DNA of 64,000 nucleotides from JADKAV01 sp037046735 (lineage in GTDB: Bacteria; Actinomycetota; Actinomycetes; S36-B12; UBA10799), in contig JBAOHC010000004.1 in assembly GCA_037046735.1 (NCBI GenBank), positions 62,001 to 126,000 of the forward strand, written 5' to 3'. Below, in pieces: positions 23,807 to 32,173 of the stretch (position 1 is the stretch's first letter; each line of letters begins with the position of its first letter). Made by a program: the position numbers and the translations under genes. The notes under the pieces are model-generated. The model had not been told where the DNA came from and did no database searches. It saw only the letters and a program-made list of their open reading frames with translations.

Positions 23807-25585
23807 ATGTTTATTCACGTAATTAGCCGTCCCCTGTCCACCGTTTCCCACGTTCCAGGCAGTGGTGTCACAACCGTTGCCGACCATCTCCGCCGCGCTG
23901 GTGCCGACGTCGTTGAAGACATCGGGATCGCCCTCTCGGACATCAGCCGTGCCGCCCGCGAACTCAGCGAGGAACTGATCCAGCGCTGGGAGGCGTCGCC
24001 TCCCGAGGTCGTGCACACCATCGGTGTCGTGGCCACCATGGCCGCTGTCGCCGCTCGTCCGGAAGGCACTCGGATCGTGGCGACCTTCGATGAGCGACCC
24101 GCCGCGGCCGAGTTGGAGAAGTCCCTGGCGCGAGAGGTCGATGCCGTGGTGCCCCTGTCCACTGCCGAAATGGCGGACTGGCGTAATGCCGGGGCCAGAA
24201 CGTTCAACGTCGGCGCCATGATGCTGGCCAGCCCCGCCGTCACCGAAAGTACCGCGGATGCCCGTGGCCACGTGGTCTGCTTGTCCACTGGTCGTGCTCT
24301 GGAAGACGTGGTCGAGTCGATGACCTTGTGGGGTCCCACGCGGCTCGTGCTGATGGGTCGCCTGGACGCTTCTTCTCGGGCGCGAGTCCAGCAGTTGGCT
24401 GTCAAACTCGGTGTGTCCGATCGCATCGACTACCAGCCAGGCTTGCGTGGTGAACGGCGTAGCCGAGTCTGGGCCGAGGCGGCGCTGCTGATCGGTGGCG
24501 CCGATGGTGCCCGCCATGGTGGGCATGTCCTGGAGGCCGCCGCTCATGGTGTACCTGCGGTCGCCCTGGCGCAAGAAGCCCATCTCGACCACATCGTTGA
24601 AGGCGCCTCCGGTGTCCTCGTCGATCCGCGAGAAGGTCCCCGCGGGCTGGGACGTGGCGTGGCCACTGTGTTGCGCGATCCCCTGCGGTGCCGCGGCATG
24701 GGCTCTGCCACGTTGGTACGGGCAGAGAGCCTGCACGACCAAGCGAGTTTCGGTGAGCGGCTGCTGGAGATCTATCGCCAGGTGTGCGGCATCCTGCCGG
24801 CATCGACGAAGCCAGCCCCGGCGCCGTTGACCCCAGAGGCCACCAAGCTGGCTCTGAACTACATGCCGCTGGCTCGCCAACTGGCCCATCGCTACTCCGG
24901 CCGCGGCCAGCGTCTGGAGGATCTCGTGCAGGTCGCATCGCTGGGACTGGTCCGGGCGGCCTCGCGGTTCAACCCCGACTACGGGACCGAGTTCCACTCG
25001 TTCGCGGTACCCACGATCCTTGGGGAACTGCGCCGCCACTTCCGCGATCACGCATGGGCAGCGCGCGTCCCGCGCAGCCTGCAGGAGGTGACGCTGAAGG
25101 TTCAGCGCGCCTCCGACGAATTGCGAGCCAGCAAGGGCGAGGAGGTCACCCCCGCTGAGGTCGCGGCCCATCTCGGTCTGCTCGAGGAAGAGGTGCGGCA
25201 GGCGATGCAGGCCCGCGGTGAGGCGATGAGTTCGAAGTCGCTGGACCACCCCATGGGTGAGAACGGTGACGAGTCGTACGGAGATCTGGTCGGCGAACTC
25301 GACCCCGACCTGGAGTACGTCGAGCTGCGGGAATCCGTGCGGGAAGCCATGATGGCGCTACCCGAACGCGAGCGGGAGATCCTGCTGATGCGGTTCTACG
25401 GTGAGCACACGCAGTCGGAGATCGCTGAGCAGCTGGGCCTGTCGCAGGTCCACGTCTCACGGCTGATCACACGAACGCTGGCCGCCCTGCGCGACCACGT
25501 GACCAACGATGTGCCGCTTCCCCGCTCCTGGGCTGCTGAGGAAGTCATCGGGCAGCCTGTCGCGGCCGGTCGTCGCGCGGCCTGA
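23807..25585 (+). CDS. Fusion of a GT4-like glycosyltransferase domain and a SigB/SigF-type sigma factor
   Basis: One uninterrupted frame encodes 592 residues. About 1-325 resemble a GT-B/GT4 glycosyltransferase, most clearly at HGGHVLEAAAHGVPAVALAQ and GASGVLVDP. The first Glu of the E-x7-E donor motif is replaced by Ala, and the usual Arg-Lys pair is not evident, so catalysis is doubtful. About 340-575 form a group 3 sigma factor: region 2 (YMPLARQLAHRYSGRGQRLE, then DLVQVASLGLVRAASRFNP), region 3 (VTPAEVAAHLG) and region 4 (LPEREREILLMRFYGEHTQS, then EIAEQLGLSQVHVSRL). The ATG at 23807 is preferred over an upstream extension. The gene precedes a heptose/glycosyltransferase operon. A sugar-nucleotide-sensing sigma factor is a hypothesis. 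Confidence 0.85.
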   Translation: MFIHVISRPLSTVSHVPGSGVTTVADHLRRAGADVVEDIGIALSDISRAARELSEELIQRWEASPPEVVHTIGVVATMAAVAARPEGTRIVATFDERPAAAELEKSLAREVDAVVPLSTAEMADWRNAGARTFNVGAMMLASPAVTESTADARGHVVCLSTGRALEDVVESMTLWGPTRLVLMGRLDASSRARVQQLAVKLGVSDRIDYQPGLRGERRSRVWAEAALLIGGADGARHGGHVLEAAAHGVPAVALAQEAHLDHIVEGASGVLVDPREGPRGLGRGVATVLRDPLRCRGMGSATLVRAESLHDQASFGERLLEIYRQVCGILPASTKPAPAPLTPEATKLALNYMPLARQLAHRYSGRGQRLEDLVQVASLGLVRAASRFNPDYGTEFHSFAVPTILGELRRHFRDHAWAARVPRSLQEVTLKVQRASDELRASKGEEVTPAEVAAHLGLLEEEVRQAMQARGEAMSSKSLDHPMGENGDESYGDLVGELDPDLEYVELRESVREAMMALPEREREILLMRFYGEHTQSEIAEQLGLSQVHVSRLITRTLAALRDHVTNDVPLPRSWAAEEVIGQPVAAGRRAA

Positions 25586-25586
25586 C

Positions 25587-25648
25587 ACCACCACCCGGCC
25601 GGTGGCCGGCCTGTCGCTTCGGCGCAGGCCGGCCACTGGGTTGTGGTG
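25587..25648 (+). terminator. Large hairpin between the GT-sigma gene and the heptose operon
   Basis: GTGGCCGGCCTG at 25602-25613 pairs perfectly with CAGGCCGGCCAC at 25625-25636. Outer arms ACCACCACCC and GGGTTGTGGTG extend the stem. It starts right after the sigma stop and has no T-run, so it may terminate, attenuate or protect the transcript. Confidence 0.6.
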
Positions 25649-25788
25649 TGCTGTCGCACGTCTGTCCGCAGTCGCGCAAGAGCATCTTGATCAGGTAAAA
25701 GGCCACTTCCGGTATGGATTTGACCGCTGCGGGCAAAACCTTCTCACCATACGAAGCACCGAACGATCTCTCGAAAGGCCCTAACCTC

Positions 25789-26328
25789 ATGCGCCCCATT
25801 TCCGCGGTCCTGTTCGACCGCGATCACACACTGACGGTGGACGATCCGCCGTACAACGGTGATCCGGAACTGGTGCGCCCGTATCCAGGTGCGAGGGAGG
25901 CGGTGGCCCGCGTCAAGGCAGCAGGACTGCCTGTGGGGGTCGTGACAAACCAGGCGGGGATCGGGCTGGGAAGGCTCACCGTCGACCAGGTCGAGGCTGT
26001 CAACGCCAGGGTCGACGCCCTCTTGGGCCCGTTCGACACCTGGCAGTACTGCCCGCACGCCCCCGTGGATGAGTGCAGCTGCCGAAAGCCCGCACCGGGC
26101 CTGGTCCTGCGCGCTGCCGATGCGCTTGGGGTGCCTGTCCCGGAGGTCGTGGTCATTGGCGACACCGTCATGGATGTGGGCGCTGCCGACGCTGCCGGAG
26201 CCATCGGGATCTTTGTTGTGACCGACCGCACCCTCGACTCCGACCTGCGGCGCTGCCCATTGGTGGCGCAGAACATCGGGGAAGCGGTGAGCTGGGTGCT
26301 CGCGCAACGCCAAGGGGACGCCGCATGA
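25789..26328 (+). CDS. gmhB: D-glycero-D-manno-heptose-1,7-bisphosphate 7-phosphatase-like HAD enzyme
   Basis: The 179-residue protein is a HAD phosphatase of the GmhB/histidinol-phosphatase group. It has VLFDRDHTL with the nucleophile Asp pair, VTNQAGIGLGRLT, the zinc-loop pattern CPHAPVDECSCRKPAPGL and GDTVMDVGAADAAG. In ADP-heptose synthesis it removes the 7-phosphate from heptose bisphosphate. The ATG at 25789 has a GAAAGG site. It is the first gene of the operon and overlaps the next by ATGA. The neighbouring gmhA and hldE genes favour the heptose role over histidinol phosphate. Confidence 0.83.
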   Translation: MRPISAVLFDRDHTLTVDDPPYNGDPELVRPYPGAREAVARVKAAGLPVGVVTNQAGIGLGRLTVDQVEAVNARVDALLGPFDTWQYCPHAPVDECSCRKPAPGLVLRAADALGVPVPEVVVIGDTVMDVGAADAAGAIGIFVVTDRTLDSDLRRCPLVAQNIGEAVSWVLAQRQGDAA

Positions 26329-27314
26329 GACCCCGGGTGCTGGTCGCTCGCCTCGACAGTGCCGGGGATGTACTGCTCGCCGGACCGGCGATCCGGGCCG
26401 TGGCTCGACAGGCCGATGTCACGCTGCTCTGCTCTTCGGTCGGTCTGCCCGCTGCCCGCCTGCTGCCCGATACCCGCACTATGATCTTCGACGCCCCGTG
26501 GGTGCACGGCAACCCACCACCGGTGCGCGCTCGGGAGTTGGCGCGGCTCGTTTGGCGGCTACGCGGCTTCGATGAAGCCATCATCCTGACCTCTTCCTTT
26601 CAGTCGTCGCTGCCCATGGCCCTGCTCCTGCGCTTGGCCGGCATACGACCCATTACCGCGATCAGCGACGACTATCCCGGCAGTCTCATCGACAACCGGG
26701 TGCGTCCGGATTACGACCTGCACGAAGTCCAGCGCAGTCTCGCCGTCACCGGGGCGGCGGGCTACCCGGGAAGCGACGACCTGCGGCTGATCGACGAGCT
26801 CGCGGCCTACCCGGTCCCCAGCGAACCCTACGTCGTCGTCCACCCGGGTGCCGAGGCCGAAAGCCGGGCCATCGACCCGCGCATCGCTGCCGAAGCGGTC
26901 ACCGAACTCAGCGCTGCCGGTTACCAGGTATTGGTCACCGGCAGCCTCAGCGAGAAGCGCTTGACCGCGCGGGTCGCCGGCCCGGCCGGCATCGACCTCG
27001 GCGGTCGCACCACCTTCGGACAGCTGGCTTTCGTGCTGCGGGGTGCGCAGGCCGCGATCGTTGGCAACACCGGCCCCGCGCATCTCGCGGCCAGCGTAGG
27101 CACCCCAGTGGTGAGTCTGTTCACACCTGTGGTCCCCGCCCACAAGTGGCAGCCCTACGGCGTCGCGACGACGGTGCTCGGCGACCAACGGGCCGCCTGC
27201 GCCGACACCCGAGCCCGGGAGTGTCCGATTCCCGGGCACCCGTGCATGGCCGGTGTCCGCGGCAGCGACATCGCGGCTGCCGTCGCCGGGCTCGCAGTGG
27301 GAATGCCCGCATGA
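26325..27314 (+). CDS. GT9 glycosyltransferase (heptosyltransferase-like)
   Basis: The 329-residue protein is a GT-B enzyme of family GT9. It has an N-terminal VLVARLDSAGDVLLAGPAIR motif and a C-terminal donor region VVHPGAEAESRAI, TFGQLAFVLRGAQAAIVGNT and GPAHLAASVGTPVVSLF. The late cysteines (RAACADTRARECPIPGHPC) are typical of some actinobacterial GT9 proteins. GT9 members transfer heptose from ADP-heptose. The acceptor here is unknown because no LPS is expected. It overlaps both neighbours by ATGA. Confidence 0.82.
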   Translation: MRPRVLVARLDSAGDVLLAGPAIRAVARQADVTLLCSSVGLPAARLLPDTRTMIFDAPWVHGNPPPVRARELARLVWRLRGFDEAIILTSSFQSSLPMALLLRLAGIRPITAISDDYPGSLIDNRVRPDYDLHEVQRSLAVTGAAGYPGSDDLRLIDELAAYPVPSEPYVVVHPGAEAESRAIDPRIAAEAVTELSAAGYQVLVTGSLSEKRLTARVAGPAGIDLGGRTTFGQLAFVLRGAQAAIVGNTGPAHLAASVGTPVVSLFTPVVPAHKWQPYGVATTVLGDQRAACADTRARECPIPGHPCMAGVRGSDIAAAVAGLAVGMPA

Positions 27315-28267
27315 AGGTACTGATGTGGCACGTGCACGGCAGCTGGGCGACGGCGTTCGTCAACGGACTGCACGACGTGGTCGTGCCGGTGACGCCCGAC
27401 CGGGGCCCGGACGGCCGAGGCCTTCCCGCCACCTACTCCTGGCCGGACACTGCGCGAGAACTGGCACCGGAGCTGCTGCGCGACCAGGACTTCGACGTGG
27501 TCATTCTGCAGCGGCCCGCTGAATTGGATCTCGTCGAACAGTGGCTGGGGCGGCGGCCCGGCATTGACCTGCCCGCGGTGTACGTCGAACACAACACGCC
27601 CCGGGAGAGCCCAACGGGCAGTCAACACCCACTGGGTGGACAGTCACGCATCCCTATCGTTCATGTGACGCACTTCAACGCTGTGATGTGGGCCAACGGC
27701 CGGGCCCCTGCGCACGTGGTGGAGCACGGTATTCCCGATCCGGGCTACCGCTACACCGGCATGCTGCCGCGGGTCGGCTACGTCGTGAATGAGCCCGTTC
27801 GCCGCGGGCGAGTGACCGGCAGCGATCTGGTTGGGCACATCGCTCGGATCGCGCCGGTCGATGCGTTCGGCATGGACACGGCGCCGCTGACGACCGGCGC
27901 CCACCGGCACGAGGTCATCGGCCATGGCGATATCGCCCACGATGCGATGCACACCATGCTCGCGGACCGCCGGGTCTATGCCCACCTGTGTCGCTGGACC
28001 AGCCTGGGCCTGTCGCTACTCGAGGCCATGTTCCTGGGCATGCCCGTGGTCGCCTTGTCGGTGACGGAGGCCCCAGAGGCCCTGAACGGGAGCGCCGCCG
28101 TGGTCAGCAACGACCTGCTGCGCCTTCAGGAGCACGTCCGTGACGTCATCCACGACCCTGAGCTAGCAGCCGACCTCGGCCGCCGCAACAGGGCCCATGT
28201 CGAAACTCGCTACTCACTACAGCGATTCCACGCGGATTGGGATCGCCTACTCAAGGAGGTCCTCTAA
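27311..28267 (+). CDS. GT4-type glycosyltransferase
   Basis: The 318-residue protein shows a GT-B fold with WTSLGLSLLEAMFLGMPVVA at about 230-250 and VYVEHNTPRESP in the N-terminal half. It starts MKVLMWHVHGSW. The first Glu of E-x7-E is replaced by Thr, so the mechanism may differ or activity may be reduced. The ATG overlaps the upstream stop by 4 nt and the next gene starts directly after its stop. Donor and acceptor are unknown. Confidence 0.78.
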   Translation: MKVLMWHVHGSWATAFVNGLHDVVVPVTPDRGPDGRGLPATYSWPDTARELAPELLRDQDFDVVILQRPAELDLVEQWLGRRPGIDLPAVYVEHNTPRESPTGSQHPLGGQSRIPIVHVTHFNAVMWANGRAPAHVVEHGIPDPGYRYTGMLPRVGYVVNEPVRRGRVTGSDLVGHIARIAPVDAFGMDTAPLTTGAHRHEVIGHGDIAHDAMHTMLADRRVYAHLCRWTSLGLSLLEAMFLGMPVVALSVTEAPEALNGSAAVVSNDLLRLQEHVRDVIHDPELAADLGRRNRAHVETRYSLQRFHADWDRLLKEVL

Positions 28268-29500
28268 ATGAAGATCGCAATGGTTTCTGAACACGCCAGT
28301 CCCCTCGCCGTCCTCGGCGGAGTTGATGCCGGGGGGCAGAACGTTCACGTCGACGCGCTGGCTCGCGGTTTGGCGGCCCGCGGTCATGAGGTCGTGGTCT
28401 ACACCCGGCGGGACAACCCCGACCTGGCGCAGCGGGTGGAGATTGTGCCCGGAATGGCGGTGCACCACATCGATGCCGGACCTGCCGAGCCCGTCCCGAA
28501 GGATGAGTTCGGCCCGTTCCTGGCCCGCTTCGCCCAGGAGCTCACGAAGCAGTGGGAGATCGATCGCCCGGACGTGATCCACGCTCACTTCTGGATGAGC
28601 GGTGTGATCAGCCTCGAAGGCGCCGAACTGCTGGACATCCCCACCGCGATGACCTACCACGCCCTCGGAGTGGTCAAGAAGCGTCATCAGGCCGAGGCCG
28701 ACACCAGCCCGGACACCCGGATCCCGGCCGAACGTCAACTGCTGACCCGGATGTCCCGGATTATCGCAACGTGCACGGATGAGGTACGGGAACTCGTTGA
28801 GATGGGCGGCGACGAGAAGCGGATGGACATCGTTCCGTGCGGGGTGGACTCGACGGCGTTCTGCCCGGCCGAGGTCGGCGAGAGCGATGTGGTGGCCACC
28901 GAGCGGCAAGAGCGGCACAGGATCCTTTCGTTGAGCCGACTGGTGCCCCGCAAGGGTGTCGGTGAGGTGATCGAGATGCTCGCGTACCTCGATGATGTCG
29001 AGCTGACCGTGGCTGGCGGACCGGAGCCGCAGGCTCTGGACAGCGATGCCGAAGTTGCCCGGCTGCGGCGTCTCGCGGATGAGCACGGGGTGGCCGACCG
29101 GGTGACCTTCGTTGGTGCCGTTGGCCGCGACCGGATCCCGCAGTTGTTGGCCGAGATGGATCTGGCCGTCGTGCTGCCATGGTACGAACCCTTCGGCATT
29201 GTGCCGTTGGAGATCATGTCGTGTGGCAAACCCCTGGTCGGGTCGGCCGTTGGTGGCCTGCTGGACACCGTGAGCGACGGTGAGACCGGACTGTTGGTCC
29301 CCCCGCGCAATCCGAGGCGGGCGGCAACGGCCGTACGCACCCTGCTCGACGACGCGGCTCTGCGCCGTTCCATGGGTAAGGCGGCCCGGCGAAAGATCGA
29401 GGAGCAGTACGACTGGCGTCGCGTCTGTGAAGCCACCGAGGCGGTCTACCGCGACATGCTCACCTCCCACTCCACGGTGGCCGTGCGGACCTCGGCCTGA
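28268..29500 (+). CDS. GT4 glycosyltransferase
   Basis: The 410-residue protein is a GT4 enzyme. It has the N-terminal GGVDAGGQNVHVDALARGLA motif also seen in sucrose-synthase and MshA-like members, HAHFWMSGVI, the donor-site SLSRLVPRKGV and an intact E-x7-E in YEPFGIVPLEIMSCGKPLV. Catalytic residues look complete. Its stop overlaps the gmhA start by one base (TGATG). It probably transfers a sugar from a nucleotide donor in the pathway of this locus. Confidence 0.87.
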   Translation: MKIAMVSEHASPLAVLGGVDAGGQNVHVDALARGLAARGHEVVVYTRRDNPDLAQRVEIVPGMAVHHIDAGPAEPVPKDEFGPFLARFAQELTKQWEIDRPDVIHAHFWMSGVISLEGAELLDIPTAMTYHALGVVKKRHQAEADTSPDTRIPAERQLLTRMSRIIATCTDEVRELVEMGGDEKRMDIVPCGVDSTAFCPAEVGESDVVATERQERHRILSLSRLVPRKGVGEVIEMLAYLDDVELTVAGGPEPQALDSDAEVARLRRLADEHGVADRVTFVGAVGRDRIPQLLAEMDLAVVLPWYEPFGIVPLEIMSCGKPLVGSAVGGLLDTVSDGETGLLVPPRNPRRAATAVRTLLDDAALRRSMGKAARRKIEEQYDWRRVCEATEAVYRDMLTSHSTVAVRTSA

Positions 29501-30129
29501 TGGGACCGCGCACCACGATCCCGGATCTGCCGGAGGTCGTTCTGGACACCGCCGACCCGTTGGTGATTGAACACCGCCGGGCCACGGTCGCTGCCTTGAA
29601 TGCCGCCAGCGGGGCCCTGGAACGGTGCGCGCAATGGGGTCGGCGGTTGGCGCAGATCCTGCCCGCTGGCGGGCGCCTGTTGGTGTGTGGCAATGGTGGC
29701 AGTGCGGCAGAGGCCCAGCACCTGACGGCAGAGATCGTGGGTCGGTTCCAGGAGGACCGGCCAGCGTACTCGGCCATCTCGCTACACGCTGAAACGTCGT
29801 CCCTGACCGCAATCGTCAACGACTATGGCGCCACCGAGATGTTCGCTCGGCAGGTGGCCGCGCACGGTCGGGCCGGCGACGTCCTGCTGATGCTGACCAC
29901 CAGCGGGCGCAGCCCCAACCTGCTGGTGGCCGCGGAACGTGCCGCTGGCCTGGGGATGTCGACCTGGGCTTTGACCGGCCCCGCACCCAACGCGCTCAGT
30001 GGCTTGGCACAGGAGACGGCATCCATCCCAGGCCGTACGGTCAGCGCCATCCAGGAAGTGCATCTCGTGGCCGCGCATGTGCTGTGTGCGGCCTTCGACG
30101 CAGCCCTGCCTGTGGGGAGAGCCGGATGA
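29500..30129 (+). CDS. gmhA: Sedoheptulose-7-phosphate isomerase-like SIS protein
   Basis: The 209-residue protein carries the SIS fold with GmhA hallmarks: CGNGGSAAEAQHLTAEIVGRF split at its phosphate loop, SSLTAIVNDYG, MLTTSGRSPNLLVA and QEVHLVAAHVLC with its Glu and His. GmhA converts sedoheptulose 7-phosphate into D-glycero-D-manno-heptose 7-phosphate, the first committed step to ADP-heptose. The adjacent gmhB-like and hldE genes support this. The following gene overlaps by ATGA. Confidence 0.88.
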   Translation: MGPRTTIPDLPEVVLDTADPLVIEHRRATVAALNAASGALERCAQWGRRLAQILPAGGRLLVCGNGGSAAEAQHLTAEIVGRFQEDRPAYSAISLHAETSSLTAIVNDYGATEMFARQVAAHGRAGDVLLMLTTSGRSPNLLVAAERAAGLGMSTWALTGPAPNALSGLAQETASIPGRTVSAIQEVHLVAAHVLCAAFDAALPVGRAG

Positions 30130-31505
30130 GCCTGCACGAGGCCGACGGGCCCCCGTTGGTGGTGGTCGGTGATTCCCTGCTGGACATCGACCTGCTGGGC
30201 ACGGCAACTCGGCTGTGTCCCGACGAACCCGTCCCGGTGATCGAGGACATCACGGAGGTGACACGGCCGGGCGGGGCTGGGCTGGCTGCCCTTCTGTGTG
30301 CACGACTGCGGCCCACCGTCCTTGTCACGGCCCTCGGTGGCGACGAGGCCGGAGAGCGCCTGCGGGAGATGCTCGCCGAGCACGTGACGCTGGTGGATGT
30401 CGGGGCCTCCCACACAGTGGTGAAGACGCGTGTCCGAGTAGGGGATCGGACCGTGGCTCGGTTGGACCGGGTCCATGAAGGTTTCGCTGCGCCAGAGGCT
30501 GTGGACCCGGAACTCTTCGGCTACGCCGCCGCGGTGCTCGTGAGCGACTACGGACTTGGGGTGACCGCTCGTGAGGATATCCGAGCTCTACTCGCAGGAG
30601 CAGCGCCCACGGTATGGGATCCGCATCCGCGCGGGTCCATGCCCGTCGCCGGCGTCACCACGGTCACGCCCAACCTGGCGGAGGCGGCACATTTCGCTGG
30701 GCGTGGTGACGTGCTGGATCAAGCTCGCACGCTGCTGCAGAAGTGGGACCCGCAGTCGGTCACCATCACGCGAGGAGCCGACGGCGCCGTGCTGGCCACC
30801 AGGCACGGCACGCCGTTGATCGTGCCTGCCCCCGTCGTGGCACCTACCGACACCTGTGGCGCCGGCGATGCCTTCGCCGCCGCCCTGGTCAACGCGCTGG
30901 CCGACGATCTGGGCCTGGCCGACGCGGCCCAGCAGGCTGTGGTCAGTGCTGCGGCGTACCTGAGCAACGGCGGGGTCGGTGCTCTGCAGGTCGATGCGAG
31001 CCCGGCGGACCGGGCAGACCCCGATCCCAGCGACCTGGTGGCGACCGTGCGAGCCCGAGGCGGCCGCGTTGTCATGGCCGGTGGCTGCTTCGACCTCCTG
31101 CACGCCGGCCATGTCGCGTACCTCGAGGCAGCTCGCGCTCTCGGTGATTGCCTGGTGGTCGCGGTGAACAGCGACGACAGTGTGCGAACTCTCAAGGGAA
31201 GCGGTCGACCCGTGGTCGGCCAGGAGGACCGGGCGCGCGTGCTGCGCGCGTTGGAGTGTGTGGACGCTGTCATCGTCTTCGATGAACAGACCCCTGCAGC
31301 CCTGCTGGACCGCCTGCGCCCCGACATTTTCGCCAAGGGCGGCGACTACCACGCCACCCAAGTCCCCGAGACCGACGTGGTGCGCGCCTATGGCGGCGAG
31401 GTTGTGGTTCTGCCAACCCTGGCGGGGCGCAGCAGCACGCGTCTGGTCCACGCCGCCCGCGCGGCGCATCATGAGGAGGAACAATGCAGGACACAGCCAG
31501 CTTAG
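30126..31505 (+). CDS. hldE: HldE-like bifunctional heptose kinase / adenylyltransferase, copy 1
   Basis: The 459-residue protein has a ribokinase-family kinase domain at about 10-300 (VVVGDSLLDIDLLG, RPGGAGLAALL and the catalytic DTCGAGDAFAAAL). A nucleotidyltransferase domain occupies about 315-455 (GGCFDLLHAGHVAYLE with the HxGH motif, VNSDDSVRTLKGSGRPV and IFAKGGDYHA). This matches HldE (RfaE), which phosphorylates heptose 7-phosphate and later attaches AMP to heptose 1-phosphate. Both active sites look intact. Confidence 0.87.
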   Translation: MSLHEADGPPLVVVGDSLLDIDLLGTATRLCPDEPVPVIEDITEVTRPGGAGLAALLCARLRPTVLVTALGGDEAGERLREMLAEHVTLVDVGASHTVVKTRVRVGDRTVARLDRVHEGFAAPEAVDPELFGYAAAVLVSDYGLGVTAREDIRALLAGAAPTVWDPHPRGSMPVAGVTTVTPNLAEAAHFAGRGDVLDQARTLLQKWDPQSVTITRGADGAVLATRHGTPLIVPAPVVAPTDTCGAGDAFAAALVNALADDLGLADAAQQAVVSAAAYLSNGGVGALQVDASPADRADPDPSDLVATVRARGGRVVMAGGCFDLLHAGHVAYLEAARALGDCLVVAVNSDDSVRTLKGSGRPVVGQEDRARVLRALECVDAVIVFDEQTPAALLDRLRPDIFAKGGDYHATQVPETDVVRAYGGEVVVLPTLAGRSSTRLVHAARAAHHEEEQCRTQPA

Positions 31506-32173
31506 GACGGGTTCTGGTCACTGGCGGCGCATCCGGTTTGGGAGCGGCTGTCGTCGAGGCGATCGCCCGGGCTGGCGGGCAGCCGATCATCATGGACCTC
31601 AACGAGGGCACCGGTGAGCATCCGTCCTACTGCGTGGACCTGGCTGACACGGCTGCGACCGAGGCCATGGTCGGCTACATCGCCGAGTCCGGTCTGGACG
31701 CCGTGGTGACCTGTGCCGCTGTCGACTCCTGTGGACCCCTGGAGGCGGTGAAGTCCGATGACTGGGAGCGCGTCATTCAGGTCAATTTGATGGGTACCGC
31801 TGCGGTCATCCGCGCCGCCATGCCCGTGCTGATGGCCGGTCAGGGACGCGTCGTGACGGTCGCCTCAACGCTGGGTCGCCGGGCGCTGCCCGACGCGACG
31901 GCCTATTGCGCCTCGAAGTTCGGCGTGGTGGGGCTGAGCCGCGCACTGAACGCCGAGTTGGGTGCCAGGCTGCCCGTCACCTGTGTGCTGCCTGGAGGGA
32001 TGCGCACGGCGTTCTTCGACGGCCGTCCCGCCAAGTACAGGCCAGCAGACGACGCCCCGCTGATGGATCCGGCCGACGTCGCCGACATCATCGTCAACGT
32101 CCTGCGGGCGCGCCGCACCGCCATGGTGCCCGAGATCATGGTCACGCCGGGCGGCGAGACCTCATGGCCCTAG
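31484..32173 (+). CDS. Short-chain dehydrogenase/reductase
   Basis: The 229-residue protein is a classical SDR with VLVTGGASGLGAAV for the dinucleotide, the Ser in VTVASTLGRR and the catalytic YCASK. The usual NNAG motif reads TCAAVDS. It overlaps the hldE-like gene by 22 nt. It is not the epimerase HldD, which is an extended SDR. It may oxidise or reduce a sugar intermediate of this pathway; the substrate is unknown. Confidence 0.8.
   Translation: MQDTASLGRVLVTGGASGLGAAVVEAIARAGGQPIIMDLNEGTGEHPSYCVDLADTAATEAMVGYIAESGLDAVVTCAAVDSCGPLEAVKSDDWERVIQVNLMGTAAVIRAAMPVLMAGQGRVVTVASTLGRRALPDATAYCASKFGVVGLSRALNAELGARLPVTCVLPGGMRTAFFDGRPAKYRPADDAPLMDPADVADIIVNVLRARRTAMVPEIMVTPGGETSWP

Noticed and set aside
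25681..25720. Promoter TTGATC with a TATGGA -10 before the heptose operon
   Set aside because: The spacing between the elements is about 20 nt, too long for a normal promoter, and GGTATGG does not match a SigB -10 with a proper -35.
28247..29812. 521-residue open frame on the minus strand opposite the GT4 gene
   Set aside because: It is the usual mirror frame of a high-GC gene. Its translation has no domain, while the plus strand has clear GT4 and GmhA motifs.
31484..32173. SDR as the epimerase HldD of ADP-heptose synthesis
   Set aside because: HldD is an extended SDR of about 310 residues with a different glycine motif. This protein is a 229-residue classical SDR.
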